Part shown: in pieces, positions 1 to 9,500 of the stretch | How positions within the stretch are numbered: position 1 is the stretch's first letter | Layout: the number at the start of each line of letters is the position of its first letter | Assembly: GCA_023443225.1 (NCBI GenBank) | Contig: JAEZVF010000091.1 | Location: forward strand, 1 to 64,000 | Reading direction: 5' to 3' | From: Bacillota bacterium | Lineage (GTDB): Bacteria; Bacillota; Clostridia; Lachnospirales; Lachnospiraceae | DNA: 64,000 nucleotides | The notes under the pieces: generated by a model | The model's input: only the letters and a program-made list of their open reading frames with translations | Database searches by the model: none | What the model was told of the DNA's origin: nothing | Translations under genes and position numbers: made by a program

Positions 1-196
1 AGATTTGCCGTCCGGCTTCCTTCAGATTCGCAGTCACCCACGACACCCTTGCCATTGGCTATATCCTTCCCACTACCGGGCGGATTCGGGACTTACACCC
101 GTTGAAACGTGCGCCCGCCGGGCGCACCAGCAAAACGGGACAGTATCTTCGCTATGGATACTGTCCTGTTTACTATTGCACTGTATCTGATTAATT
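1..196. other. G+C-rich remnant of unknown origin
   Basis: This stretch is clearly richer in G+C than its surroundings. It holds a palindrome, GTGCGCCC at 109-116 and GGGCGCAC at 120-127, with a 3-base loop. A translated reading exists on the plus strand from position 5, but it has no recognisable domain and no ribosome binding site in view. The base composition and the position just left of an insertion sequence suggest the tail of a mobile element or a degenerate repeat that begins outside the window. I cannot name the family. Confidence 0.35.
133..171 (+). terminator. 15-bp stem-loop, probable terminator
   Basis: The arms at 133-147 and 157-171 pair over 15 bp with a single G-T pair and a 9-base loop. 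A short T-rich stretch follows. It probably ends whatever element lies to the left. Confidence 0.45.
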
Positions 197-547
197 ATGA
201 ATACTGATTTTATGAAATCAATGAATGCATTTAAAAATTTTATGTTAAGTGAATCTGTTCCCAATTATGTTCAGAGATATTGTTCTAACTTAAATGAAGG
301 CAAATGGATCTGGTTTTATGCTCAAATGACAGAAGCTGTGTTTATTACAGATGAGGTGGATTACCTTTTCTATGTTCTCAAATGGATTTTAAAAGGTGAT
401 TTCAAAGATATTGCATATGAAATGTTCTGTATTGATATGACTGATCCTGAATCCAGAAAAGAATCCTTGATTAAAGATTCTCTGTGGGATGTTTACAGTC
501 AACACTATTTTCCTGTTTTTGTTCAAGATTATGGATTATCCCACTAA
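197..547 (+). CDS. hypothetical protein, possibly 3'-truncated by the IS
   Basis: This is a 116-codon ORF rich in aromatic residues, with no family I recognise and no signal peptide or membrane helix. There is no good Shine-Dalgarno sequence before the ATG at 197; an internal ATG at 221 is equally possible. The last part of the frame (about 471-547) overlaps the tail of the IS3 transposase gene on the opposite strand. The present C-terminus is therefore probably made of insertion-sequence DNA and the original gene is broken. No continuation is visible beyond the element at 1990. It may be a pseudogene fragment or no gene at all. Confidence 0.3.
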   Translation: MNTDFMKSMNAFKNFMLSESVPNYVQRYCSNLNEGKWIWFYAQMTEAVFITDEVDYLFYVLKWILKGDFKDIAYEMFCIDMTDPESRKESLIKDSLWDVYSQHYFPVFVQDYGLSH

Positions 548-1475
548 GCGGATAAATACCAGTTTTTATATATTCTGCATATTGATTTGGTGCTAACTTT
601 GCCAGCTTCCACTGATATCTTTCGTTATTATAGTAATCCATATAGTCATCTATACAACAGCATACAGCTTCAAATGTCTGACATTCTTTTAGACATATTA
701 CATCTTTCATATGACCAAAGAAAGATTCTTGTGGTGCATTATCCCAGCAGTTTCCACGCCTTGACATAGATTGGCGGAGTTCTTTATCCTTTAATAATTG
801 TCTGAAAGATATGCTGGTATAATGGCACCCCTGATCTGAGTGAAGGATTGTGTCTGTATGTAGGTCTGCATTGTGATTCTTAAAAAGTAGATTTACCGTT
901 TGGAGTACAAAATCAACTTCCAAAGATTCGCTGGCGACATAAGCCAGTATCTGCATTGTAAACGCATCTTTTATGACTGACAAATACGCCTTTTGTCCAT
1001 GATTGAAAAATAAATATGTGATATCTGTTAATAATATCATGCCTGGTCCATGTTCCCGAAATTCACGCTTTACAAGATTATCAGATACCGTATCTGTCTT
1101 TAATGCCTTTGCCATTCTGCGATACGGGTTTGCTTTTCTAATCGGACAGAATAAATTATATTTCTTCATTAACCGATTGATTTTTTTCTGATTCATAACA
1201 ATTCCCATGTGCAGAAGGCGCATATAAATTCCACGCCGGCCTTTGTCATAACCACGAAATTGATATGCTTCTAAAATCAATTCAAAATCATCTCGATCCT
1301 GGGTCTCTTTAGCATCCCGATTGACTTTGCTTTTTAACCAGTTGTAATAACCACTTCTTGATACATTGGACATCTCACAAAGCCAGGTAATATTTAACTC
1401 GTTATTATCTCTTTGAGTTATTTCTTTGATGAGTCTGAATTTTTCTTCCGGAGCTGCTTCCGTTTTTCCTTCCAT
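471..1475 (-). CDS. IS3-family transposase OrfB (DDE integrase)
   Basis: This 334-residue ORF has an N-terminal HTH_21-like region (around residues 25-60) and an rve/DDE integrase core. The catalytic residues can be placed: the first Asp in LLTDITY, the second Asp in LHSDQG, and the Glu in APQESFFG. The catalytic core is uninterrupted. The ATG at 1475 is the first in frame. OrfB of this family is normally made as an OrfAB fusion by a -1 frameshift on an A-tract. Here the orfB frame is +1 relative to orfA rather than -1, so the fusion as written cannot form by the standard route. Confidence 0.85.
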   Translation of the reverse strand: MEGKTEAAPEEKFRLIKEITQRDNNELNITWLCEMSNVSRSGYYNWLKSKVNRDAKETQDRDDFELILEAYQFRGYDKGRRGIYMRLLHMGIVMNQKKINRLMKKYNLFCPIRKANPYRRMAKALKTDTVSDNLVKREFREHGPGMILLTDITYLFFNHGQKAYLSVIKDAFTMQILAYVASESLEVDFVLQTVNLLFKNHNADLHTDTILHSDQGCHYTSISFRQLLKDKELRQSMSRRGNCWDNAPQESFFGHMKDVICLKECQTFEAVCCCIDDYMDYYNNERYQWKLAKLAPNQYAEYIKTGIYPLSGIIHNLEQKQENSVDCKHPTENL

Positions 1476-1488
1476 TCTGCCTGTTTGT

Positions 1489-1875
1489 CTAAAAATTCGA
1501 TTTTTTTAAATACTCATTTTCCTGTTTAAGTAACTTCACTTGATGCTCAAGTCTTGCTATTTTTTCCGCTTCAGTTAATTTTTTTATGGAAGGGCGTCCA
1601 GAAGCGTCTTTTCTTACATCATGACAATCACCATTTCGTTTTACATATTTATGTGTGCGTTCAACAATTCCATTGATTCTTCTACGTCCAAGAACACTAG
1701 TATCAAACCCTAGTTCCCGTAAAATACAAGACGGACTATTCCCCGCTTCATACTTTTCCATGAACAATTGTTTAAATTCATCCGTATAAGTAATTGCTTT
1801 ATTACTAACTTTCTTAACGTAAGGATTATTCTGTAATTCTATAACTTGTTCATCTGAAAAATATTTTTTTTCCAT
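1489..1875 (-). CDS. IS3-family transposase OrfA (helix-turn-helix)
   Basis: This 128-residue protein has a helix-turn-helix DNA-binding region in its first 90 residues, including a GRRRINGIVERTHKY segment. A C-terminal leucine-zipper-like helix rich in Leu, Lys and Glu follows, as usual for OrfA. A run of seven A's on the coding strand (1501-1507), a typical slippery site, lies 10 bases before the stop. A Shine-Dalgarno sequence GGTGG precedes the ATG. It normally binds the ends of the element and provides the N-terminal half of the OrfAB transposase. Confidence 0.8.
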   Translation of the reverse strand: MEKKYFSDEQVIELQNNPYVKKVSNKAITYTDEFKQLFMEKYEAGNSPSCILRELGFDTSVLGRRRINGIVERTHKYVKRNGDCHDVRKDASGRPSIKKLTEAEKIARLEHQVKLLKQENEYLKKSNF

Positions 1876-1917
1876 ATGTCACCACCTGTATGTATTATAA
1901 ATAGTATAACAAAAATA

Positions 1918-1987
1918 GACCCTATAAGGTAGGATCAGTTAATTTTGAGGAAAGTCCTCTTTTTTTAACTGTCTACCTTATAGGGTC
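1918..1987 (-). terminator. nested hairpin terminator downstream of tRNA-Gly
   Basis: A perfect 15-bp outer stem (1918-1932 with 1973-1987) encloses a second stem (AGTTAA/TTAACT) and a third (GAGGA/TCCTC), all on one axis. On the minus strand it is followed by TATTTTTG. Being just downstream of tRNA-Gly, it most likely ends that transcript. Confidence 0.65.
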
Positions 1988-2018
1988 CATTTTATTTGGA
2001 TGAACTCTTTTTTTATTA

Positions 2019-2090
2019 AGCGCGAGACGGGATTCGAACCCGCGACCCTCGCCTTGGCAAGGCGATACTCCACCACTGAGCCACTCGCGC
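2019..2090 (-). tRNA. tRNA-Gly (anticodon GCC)
   Basis: The 72-nt cloverleaf has acceptor arms GCGCGAG and CTCGCGC, a T-arm with GGTTCGAATCC, and an anticodon stem TCGCC/GGCGA with loop TTGCCAA, giving anticodon GCC. The discriminator base is U and the CCA end is not encoded. A strong promoter lies immediately upstream. Confidence 0.97.
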
Positions 2091-2146
2091 ATATTCATGT
2101 GTTTTATTGGGTTTTTGCTTGTTTATTTGTCTCAAACACATGACAT

Positions 2147-2175
2147 AGTATAATATACGAAACCTTTTTTGTCAA
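2147..2175 (-). promoter_or_regulatory. sigma-A promoter of tRNA-Gly
   Basis: On the minus strand TTGACA (2170-2175) and TATACT (2147-2152) are separated by exactly 17 bp. This is a near-consensus housekeeping promoter, about 55 bp upstream of the tRNA. Confidence 0.85.
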
Positions 2176-2220
2176 TACCGTTTCATCAAATTTTTTATTT
2201 TTTATATTTTATATATAAAA

Positions 2221-2988
2221 TTAAGACATTTTAAGAGTTAGGAGATAGTCATTCTTTTTAAAGGAAATATTGCTTATGTTATCCAGACGGACCAGTTTCG
2301 TATCAACCCAAAGCTCTTCTGCTGCTACTAATAGATGCGCTAAACAGATACCGATGTCAATTAACTTGATTTCACTTAATACACTGCTTAAGAATATATT
2401 CTTCTTACAGAAGATATGAATCCGATTATCGTAAACTACAAACCCCCAAGGTTGACTATTCATGCTAGATGGAGCCAATCGACCAGCTTGAATAATCGTC
2501 TTGATGTTCCTATTTACTTCAGTTTTGAATACTGCTACATCCTCTAATGGTAATCGTTTCACTTTGTCGTTAGAGCGATAGACTTCGCGTTCCCCTTCAC
2601 CAAAAGCTAGGGTAATAACGTATCCTTTATCCTTTCCGGATAAGGAGGACTTTTTCGGTTTTATCGCGCCCATAAAGCAAGAACCAAATCCCTTAGAAGT
2701 TAAATACAAAGAGATCTGTTGCATTAGATATCCTGCATTAATTAAATAATTGGTGGACTTTTCAGAAAACAGTACAAGGTAATGGGGCGATTTAATAGAA
2801 GGCGTACGAGAAAAGAATTTCTTTGCCTCCGAATAATTAAACACCTTATATTCTACTGTAATGTCGGGGAACAACATTGGCAGGCTTTTTGCAAAACTCA
2901 TAACACCATCCATTACACTCTGTTCCAAAAGACTCGTCTTAAATTTTCTTACTGTTTTACGTACAAAAATAGCTTCGTATAAATTCAT
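2221..2988 (-). CDS. nitroreductase-like protein (TM1586 type)
   Basis: The 255-residue protein resembles the putative TM nitroreductase group, in which two tandem half-domains replace the usual dimer of nitroreductase subunits. The N-terminal half begins with the family-like YEAIFVRKTVRKF. The second half contains IIQAGRLAPSSMNSQPWGF, the region that contacts FMN in nitroreductases. It is soluble and has no signal peptide. A GGGAG sequence precedes the ATG. It lies 60 bp downstream of the AraC-type regulator in the same direction, so the two are probably co-transcribed. The substrate is unknown, and FMN-dependent redox activity is inferred from the family only. Confidence 0.75.
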   Translation of the reverse strand: MNLYEAIFVRKTVRKFKTSLLEQSVMDGVMSFAKSLPMLFPDITVEYKVFNYSEAKKFFSRTPSIKSPHYLVLFSEKSTNYLINAGYLMQQISLYLTSKGFGSCFMGAIKPKKSSLSGKDKGYVITLAFGEGEREVYRSNDKVKRLPLEDVAVFKTEVNRNIKTIIQAGRLAPSSMNSQPWGFVVYDNRIHIFCKKNIFLSSVLSEIKLIDIGICLAHLLVAAEELWVDTKLVRLDNISNISFKKNDYLLTLKMS

Positions 2989-3048
2989 ATCTGGCTCCCA
3001 TCCATATATTCACTCACACACTTTTTATTCGTAGCTACAGGAAGATTA

Positions 3049-3927
3049 TTAATTCTCACCTGTACCTTGTACCATTTGTTCTAAAGCTGTTTTTTTATAA
3101 TAAAGTGGCGATATTCCATAGTACTTTTTAAATAATTTGCTAAAGTGATAAACATCCTCATAGCCTACTCTGTTTGCAATGCTTTTAATGCTACCACTCT
3201 CCGAAGTCAACAAGATATCTTTTGCTTTATCTAGCCTTATTTTAATCAAATAATTAATCGGAGATTCACCAGTTTCTTCTTTAAATATCTTAGAAATATA
3301 AACCGGACTCAGATACATATTATGCGCAATTTGATCCAAAGATATCTTATTTTCATAGTTTTCATTTAAATAATTTATTATCTTTTTTACTGCATATTTC
3401 TTATTATATGACTCAAAGTTACAACGCTGTTGTTCTGTATCTTTTATCTCTGATATTTCACGGAGGATTAGTAATAATATCTGCATTAAATGAGCTTTCA
3501 GCATAAAGTATTTTCCAACATGATTTGTTGAGTTTTCTGCAATCATATCATAACAATGCTTTGATATTTCTCGCTTGGTATCAGAACTTGTATGGAGAAC
3601 ATATCCCCCGTCTTTTAATACGATTGAATTTGGTGGCATGTTTTTGAAATGAAAATCTGTAAAACCAGCAAAGAATTCTACTGTTGGTTCCTTCGGGTTC
3701 ACAATAATATTTTGATGTTTTACACCAGGATTGCACATAATTACATCTCCGGCTCCCACTTCGTATACATTGCCTTCTACAAAATATTTCCCTTTTCCAG
3801 TTAATATATAAGTAAATTCTGTAAAATCATGATCATGATATACATCTTCAATCACCATTTTTTGCTTACTTGCAAAGAAAATCGTTGGATTAAAATCATT
3901 ATATGTAATATCGAATTGTTGACACAT
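3049..3927 (-). CDS. AraC-family transcriptional regulator with cupin sensor domain
   Basis: The 292-residue protein has an N-terminal cupin-like AraC ligand-binding domain (about residues 15-140, with HDHDFTEFTYILTGKG) and two C-terminal AraC helix-turn-helix motifs (about residues 185-285). The second includes the typical VGYEDVYHFSKLFKKYYGISP signature. An AGGAGG sequence precedes the ATG. Proteins of this build usually activate genes for sugar use in response to a bound carbohydrate. The neighbours do not reveal the ligand. The nearest downstream gene is the nitroreductase-like protein. Confidence 0.9.
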   Translation of the reverse strand: MCQQFDITYNDFNPTIFFASKQKMVIEDVYHDHDFTEFTYILTGKGKYFVEGNVYEVGAGDVIMCNPGVKHQNIIVNPKEPTVEFFAGFTDFHFKNMPPNSIVLKDGGYVLHTSSDTKREISKHCYDMIAENSTNHVGKYFMLKAHLMQILLLILREISEIKDTEQQRCNFESYNKKYAVKKIINYLNENYENKISLDQIAHNMYLSPVYISKIFKEETGESPINYLIKIRLDKAKDILLTSESGSIKSIANRVGYEDVYHFSKLFKKYYGISPLYYKKTALEQMVQGTGEN

Positions 3928-4279
3928 AAAAAAGACCTCCTATTAGTAATACTAACATCATTATATCATTTTTTTGTAATTTTGAAATATTATTTGTGTC
4001 AATAATTCATTTCTTTGCACGAATAAGCACAATTTTATGTATTATAAACTATTTGATGTTATATTACTTAAGAAAAATCTTAAAATTCTATCAACATATA
4101 TTACTGTCAATTATTCTACATCTTGTTACCAAACTCTTATAACTCCTCTCTTATATTGTAGACGGAAATTCAAAATAAAGACATAAGGAATTATTACTAA
4201 AATATATAAATTTTCTAGTATTTTGACAGCATTTTGTATAATTTTCAATCTTTTGCATATAAAACTCATTAAAAAAATG

Positions 4280-4374
4280 GGGATATGTGATTAATCTGAT
4301 GTGCCTCCACAATGTTAAACCTAAAAGCTAGATTTTTAGGACTAACTTTGTGAAGATAAAATATCACATATCCC
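4280..4374 (-). terminator. 95-nt multi-part hairpin with T7 tail (minus strand)
   Basis: The outer arms (4280-4291 with 4363-4374) pair over 12 bp. Inside them, CACAA/TTGTG, GTTA/TAAC and CCTAAAA/TTTTTAGG continue the stem. On the minus strand the structure is followed by CCATTTTTTTAATG. It could be a second terminator for the 5'-nucleotidase gene or the end of a small RNA. Confidence 0.5.
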
Positions 4375-4402
4375 AACATTTATTATAGGGCCTTCATAAA
4401 TT

Positions 4403-4439
4403 GAACCCTCAGATTAGATTCATCCAACCATGAGGGTTC
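4403..4439 (-). terminator. terminator of the 5'-nucleotidase gene
   Basis: The arms GAACCCTCA (4403-4411) and TGAGGGTTC (4431-4439) form a 9-bp perfect stem 48 bp after the stop codon. The T-tract behind it is weak. Confidence 0.6.
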
Positions 4440-4486
4440 TATTCCTTACATTCAGAGTATTCTATAAAGCATTGCAAAACTCTTAA

Positions 4487-6268
4487 TTATTCTGCAAGTA
4501 TTAGTTTCTGTCCAATCTGAAGATCGTTTGGATTTGTTATAGTATCCTTATTCCACTCGTAGATATCAATCCATTTGCTTCCATCACCATACAAGGTTTT
4601 AGCAATCTTCCAAAGAAAATCTCCCTTTACAACCACATAAGTATCCGAAGTGTTAGAATCCTCTGGGGCCTCCGCTTCCTCTTTAGGCACGGGTGTGGAA
4701 CTTGTTTTTTCTTCTGCGGCCTTTTCCGGTATTGCATTCGTATTAATGACTGCAATACGATTGTCCGTTTCAATTTTAATTTCTTTCTGTTCTTTAATAT
4801 AACTGATTAGAATTTCTTCTAATGCACCATACTCATTTTCTATTGGGAAATCTGACAACATGGTATAACCGTCTCCTCCTACCGCAAGAAAATCATTGGT
4901 AGCAAACAAGTATTTTGCTTCTGGATCTATAGCTATTCCGTTTACTTTAGCATTTGTCACACGTTTGCCAGCTGGTTTTGAAGCATCAATCGTAAATGTG
5001 ATTCCAGATACCTGTGGGAAGGAACCCATCAATTCTGGATAGGAAGCAGTTCCAACCTCTAGGGTTTGAAGTAATACTTCACCAGTAATATATTCTGTAA
5101 CTACGTAATTTCCAAATGGAAATACAGTAACTAAATCTTTTTTTGTAATATTTCCAATTTTAATAGAATCACGTATTCCGCCACCGTTTGTTAGTGCAAC
5201 ATCCGCACCGGTAGCTTCTCTCATAGCATCTGCGGTAAGATTTCCAAGATTCGTTTCTTTGGAACGAACATGCTCACGTGCACCATCCAAATATACGGAT
5301 GTATATCCTACTACCTCAGAAAGCTTTTGATTCTGTACATCATTACGTTCTTTAACCATAACATCCATATCTGCATCGGTATCGGTGAACTTCGTAGAAT
5401 TAACTAATTCGGCACTCTTGTTTCCTTTTGGATCTATCATTACCACACCAATGTTTTTGAAATACTCACCAGTGCTGACAAGTAGAGTATCGCCGGTCAT
5501 TAAGCCTGTTTCAAATGTACTGTGGCTATGCCCGTCAACAAGCACATCAATTCCATCAACTTTTTGTGCTAATAAGGCAGACGTATAAAGACTACTCTCA
5601 TCTGTTCCAAGATGGGAAAGAGCTATAATAACATCTGCACCTTTTTCTTTGAGTGCAGCGATTTCTGCTGTTGCTGCTTTCATTGGTTCTGTGAACTCGA
5701 TGTTTTTAACGTTATTGGGATTTGTTTTAAACGCTGTTTCATTAGTGGATATTCCAAAGATCCCATATTTCACGCCATTTTTTTCTATTATAATAGAAGT
5801 ATTAAATACTTGACTACCATCTTCTTTCTTTATTACATTAGCGGATAACAAAGGGAATTTCATCGTTTTAGATAAGGTCAGCAAAGTATCTGTTCCATAA
5901 TTAAAATCGTGATTGCCAGGAGTCATCGCATCGTATCCTGCAAGGTTCATAAGTTGAACAATACTTTCACCTTGTTCTAAAGTAGCAAACGGAAGACCGT
6001 GTAAAGTATCACCAGCATCCAATAATATTACCTCAGCACCTGCTGCCTGATACTGCTTTTTTAATGCACTAACTGCAGTAAATCCCATATAACCATTATA
6101 ACTATCTGGAACTGCCCTTCCATGTGTATCATTCGTATGTAATATTACCGTATAGCCAGATAAATCTTTCTTATCCAAGGAGCTACTTTTTGCTGCCGCC
6201 GCAATTGTTGGCATAAATGTAAATACAAGTACGAGTAGTAAGGATAAAACTTTCCAAAATCGTTTCAT
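4487..6268 (-). CDS. secreted 5'-nucleotidase/cyclic phosphodiesterase with C-terminal LysM
   Basis: The 593-residue protein starts with a signal peptide (MKRFWKVLSLLLVLVFTF, cleaved near AAAA). It continues with a calcineurin-like metallophosphatase domain (about 38-260): metal ligands are seen in ILHTNDTHG, LDAGDTLHG, PGNHDFNYG and DGHSHS. A 5'-nucleotidase C-terminal substrate-binding domain (about 325-480) with the TNGGGIRDSI and GNYVVTEYITG segments follows. A charged linker and a single LysM domain (about 545-592) end the protein. The family hydrolyses extracellular nucleotides, 2',3'-cyclic nucleotides or UDP-sugars. The LysM would hold the enzyme on peptidoglycan instead of a sortase motif. 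The AAGGTGG site before the ATG supports the start. Confidence 0.93.
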   Translation of the reverse strand: MKRFWKVLSLLLVLVFTFMPTIAAAAKSSSLDKKDLSGYTVILHTNDTHGRAVPDSYNGYMGFTAVSALKKQYQAAGAEVILLDAGDTLHGLPFATLEQGESIVQLMNLAGYDAMTPGNHDFNYGTDTLLTLSKTMKFPLLSANVIKKEDGSQVFNTSIIIEKNGVKYGIFGISTNETAFKTNPNNVKNIEFTEPMKAATAEIAALKEKGADVIIALSHLGTDESSLYTSALLAQKVDGIDVLVDGHSHSTFETGLMTGDTLLVSTGEYFKNIGVVMIDPKGNKSAELVNSTKFTDTDADMDVMVKERNDVQNQKLSEVVGYTSVYLDGAREHVRSKETNLGNLTADAMREATGADVALTNGGGIRDSIKIGNITKKDLVTVFPFGNYVVTEYITGEVLLQTLEVGTASYPELMGSFPQVSGITFTIDASKPAGKRVTNAKVNGIAIDPEAKYLFATNDFLAVGGDGYTMLSDFPIENEYGALEEILISYIKEQKEIKIETDNRIAVINTNAIPEKAAEEKTSSTPVPKEEAEAPEDSNTSDTYVVVKGDFLWKIAKTLYGDGSKWIDIYEWNKDTITNPNDLQIGQKLILAE

Positions 6269-6451
6269 AATATACCACCTTTCTTTAATGAATATAATTT
6301 AATTAAAGCTTGTATGTCATGATATATTATATACATAGATTACCATTTTCTTCAACTAAATTTTAATAATTTTAACAAATGTTGTTGATTATCTCCTGCT
6401 ATTGCTTTTTCTAATGTTATTGTTATGATTGTCTTAACGCAATTACAAAAA

Positions 6452-6490
6452 CAGTGCCGGTAACTTGAATTTCTTCAAGCACCGGCACTG
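6452..6490 (-). terminator. terminator of purL
   Basis: CAGTGCCGGT (6452-6461) pairs with ACCGGCACTG (6481-6490), and an inner CTTGAA/TTCAAG extends the stem. On the minus strand it is followed by TTTTTG, 38 bp after the purL stop. Confidence 0.85.
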
Positions 6491-6527
6491 CTAATTTATA
6501 AAATAACTTTGTAACAATTGTCTTATC

Positions 6528-9500
6528 CTATCTATAATAACTCACACCAGATTCAAAGATATACTGGTTCTGGTCTCCACTAATATTAATAGCAACACCA
6601 TCACCACGTCTTTCAGAATGTGCCATTTTACCAAGTACTCTTCCGTCTGGGCTGGTAATACCTTCGATTGCATAATAAGAACCGTTTGGATTGAAATCTT
6701 CTTCCATGGTTGGATTGCCATCTAAATCTACATATTGTGTCGCGATCTGTCCATTTGCAAGTAACTTCTGAATCCATTCTTCATTGGCAACAAAACGACC
6801 TTCCCCATGAGAAGCAGGAATAGCATAGACACTACCTAATTCTGCTTTTTGCAGCCAAGGAGATTTGTTTGTTACTACCTTGGTATAAACAGATTTTGAT
6901 ATATGACGACCAATATGATTCGTTGTTAAGGTAGGTGAATCCTCTCTTTGCGGAGTAATTTCACCGTAAGGCACTAACCCTAATTTTATCAATGCCTGGA
7001 AACCGTTACAAATACCAAGGACTAATCCATCTCTGTTCTTTAACAAGTTGTTGACTGCTTCTTTGATTCTTTCATTACGGAATGCAGTTGCTATGAATTT
7101 ACCAGAACCATCTGGTTCATCACCAGCTGAAAATCCACCTGGGAACATAAGAATCTGTGCTTCATTAATGCCCTTTTCAAATGCCTGTACCGATTCTCTG
7201 ATATTATCTGCATTTAGATTCTTAAATACTACGGTATTTACTTTAGCTCCAGCAAGTTCAAATGCCTTTAAGCTATCATATTCGCAGTTGGTACCAGGAA
7301 ATACCGGTATAAACACGCTTGGTTTAGCCACTTTATTCTTTGCCGTATAAATGGTCTTTGCATCATAAATCGTTGATTCAATCTTTCTATCTTCTACATT
7401 AGAACGGGTCGGGAATACTTTCTCAAGTGTTCCGGTCCATGCATTGATTGCTTCTTCTATGGAAATCGTAGTCTCTCCATATTGGAATGTTCCGCATGTT
7501 GATACTTCACCTATGATTTGATAAGAAACCTTTGCCTTGTCTAGCTTTACCAAATCTTCTTCTGCAATTTCTGCAAGGATAGAACCATAATCGGGAGCAA
7601 TTAATTCTGCTTTACTTAAGCTATCATGGAGTTTCACGCCAAGCTTATTACCAAATGCCATCTTACTGACAGCCTCTATGATGCCATGTCCACCCAACGC
7701 ATAGGTGGATGCAAATACTTTCTCTTTGGTAAGCTGATGAAGCGTATCATAGAGCGTCATAAGTTGAGAGTATACCGGAAGGTCATATTCATCCCTTAGC
7801 ATACTAAATTTCACCAATCGGTTGCCTACCTTCTTTAATTCAGGGGTAACAATATCTCCGGTCTTAGCAATGTCAACAGCGAAAGAAACTAAAGTTGGAG
7901 GTACATCAATTTCATTAAAGGTACCGGACATACTGTCCTTACCCCCAATAGAAGGAAGTCCTAATTTCATCTGCGCATCATATGCACCTAATAATGCGGT
8001 TAGAGGTTCTCCCCATCGTTTTGAATCGTTTCCAAGTCTTCTAAAGTATTCCTGGAACGTAAAGCGAATTTTTTTATAGTCACCGCCTGCTGCCACGATT
8101 TTAGCAACAGAGGAAATTATGGCATAAACTGCACCATGGTATGGGCTCCAGGTTGATAAATATGGATCATAACCATAGCTCATCATGGTTACAGTATCGC
8201 ATTTACCTCTTAAAACCGGTAATTTAGCAATCATCGTCTGGATTGGTGTCAGCTGATATTTACCACCAAAAGGCATTGTAACAGTAGATGCACCTATGGA
8301 GCTGTCAAACATTTCTACCAGCCCTTTTTTTGAGCATACATTTAAATCACTTAAAATTTGTAACCATTTCGTTTTTATATCGAAGTCATTGTCACATGCT
8401 GTATGAAAGTAATTCTGGTTCTGTTCTGGTAAGGTTACAACTGCCTGCGCTTCCTGATGAGCACCGTTGGTGTCTAAGAAGGCTCTGGAAATGTTGACAA
8501 TCTCCTTGCCCCTCCAAAGCATGACAAGCCTTGGATCTTTGGTAACTTCCGCAACTACAACTGCTTCTAGATTTTCTTCTTCTGCGAATGCAAGCATTTG
8601 ATTCACATCCTTAGCATCCACTACGATTGCCATTCTCTCTTGGGATTCCGAGATGGCAAGCTCTGTACCATCTAGCCCTGCATATTTCTTTGGTACCTTG
8701 TCCAAATAGATATGGAGTCCGTCAGCCAATTCACCAATTGCAACGGAAACACCACCAGCACCAAAGTCATTACATTTCTTAATGAGCTTACTAACTTCTT
8801 CTCTTCGAAACAATCTTTGTAATTTTCTTTCCGTTGGAGCATTCCCCTTTTGTACTTCTGCTCCACAAGTTTCAATCGACTGTGTTGTATGAACTTTAGA
8901 AGATCCGGTGGCTCCACCAATACCATCACGGCCGGTTCTGCCTCCCATTAAAATTATGATATCGCCCGGGTCGGAATTCTCACGAATTACATTTCTTCTA
9001 GGTGCAGCACCCATAACAGCACCAATTTCCATTCTCTTTGCCACATAATTAGGATGATAAATTTCGTCTACAAGACCGGTTGCAAGTCCAATTTGATTAC
9101 CATAGGAACTATATCCACTAGCTGCACCAGTTACAATCTTTCTCTGAGGTAATTTACCCTTAAGAGTGTCTTTTATGGAGATTGTTGGATCTGCCGCACC
9201 GGTTACACGCATAGCCTGATATACATAACCCCTTCCTGACAGTGGATCACGGATTGCTCCACCAAGACAGGTCGCTGCACCACCGAAAGGTTCGATTTCA
9301 GTAGGATGGTTATGAGTCTCATTCTTAAAGAATACCAGCCATTCTTCCGTCTTTTCATCAATTTCAACAGGAACTATGATGGAGCAGGCATTAATTTCAT
9401 CTGAAACTTCCATATCTTCTAATTTCCCTTCCGATTTGAGTTTCTTCATTGCCATCAAGGCAATATCCATCAGGGAAATATATTTGTCATCTCTTCCTTT

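Larger units (their letters stand above)
470..1917 (-). mobile_element. IS3-family insertion sequence (two-ORF type)
   Basis: The element is defined by orfA and orfB on the minus strand. Exact ends are not resolved. The left end probably lies near 490, where a TG dinucleotide starts a stretch just beyond the orfB stop. The right end probably lies just before the hairpin that starts at 1918. I could not find a convincing terminal inverted repeat pair or target duplication by eye. It sits directly downstream of the tRNA-Gly terminator. Confidence 0.7.
3928..4486. other. 560-bp A+T-rich intergenic region
   Basis: No ORF is credible here. The left part presumably holds the promoter of the AraC-type gene. 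The right part holds two hairpins, listed separately, that face the end of the 5'-nucleotidase gene. Confidence 0.6.

Noticed and set aside
1918..1987. The two GACCCTATAAGGTAG/CTACCTTATAGGGTC arms as terminal inverted repeats of the IS3 element
   Set aside because: Both arms lie on the same side of the transposase genes and fold into one hairpin with further nested stems.
8672..8929. Minus-strand ORF inside purL in another frame
   Set aside because: It lies wholly inside purL, whose own frame carries the conserved motifs there.
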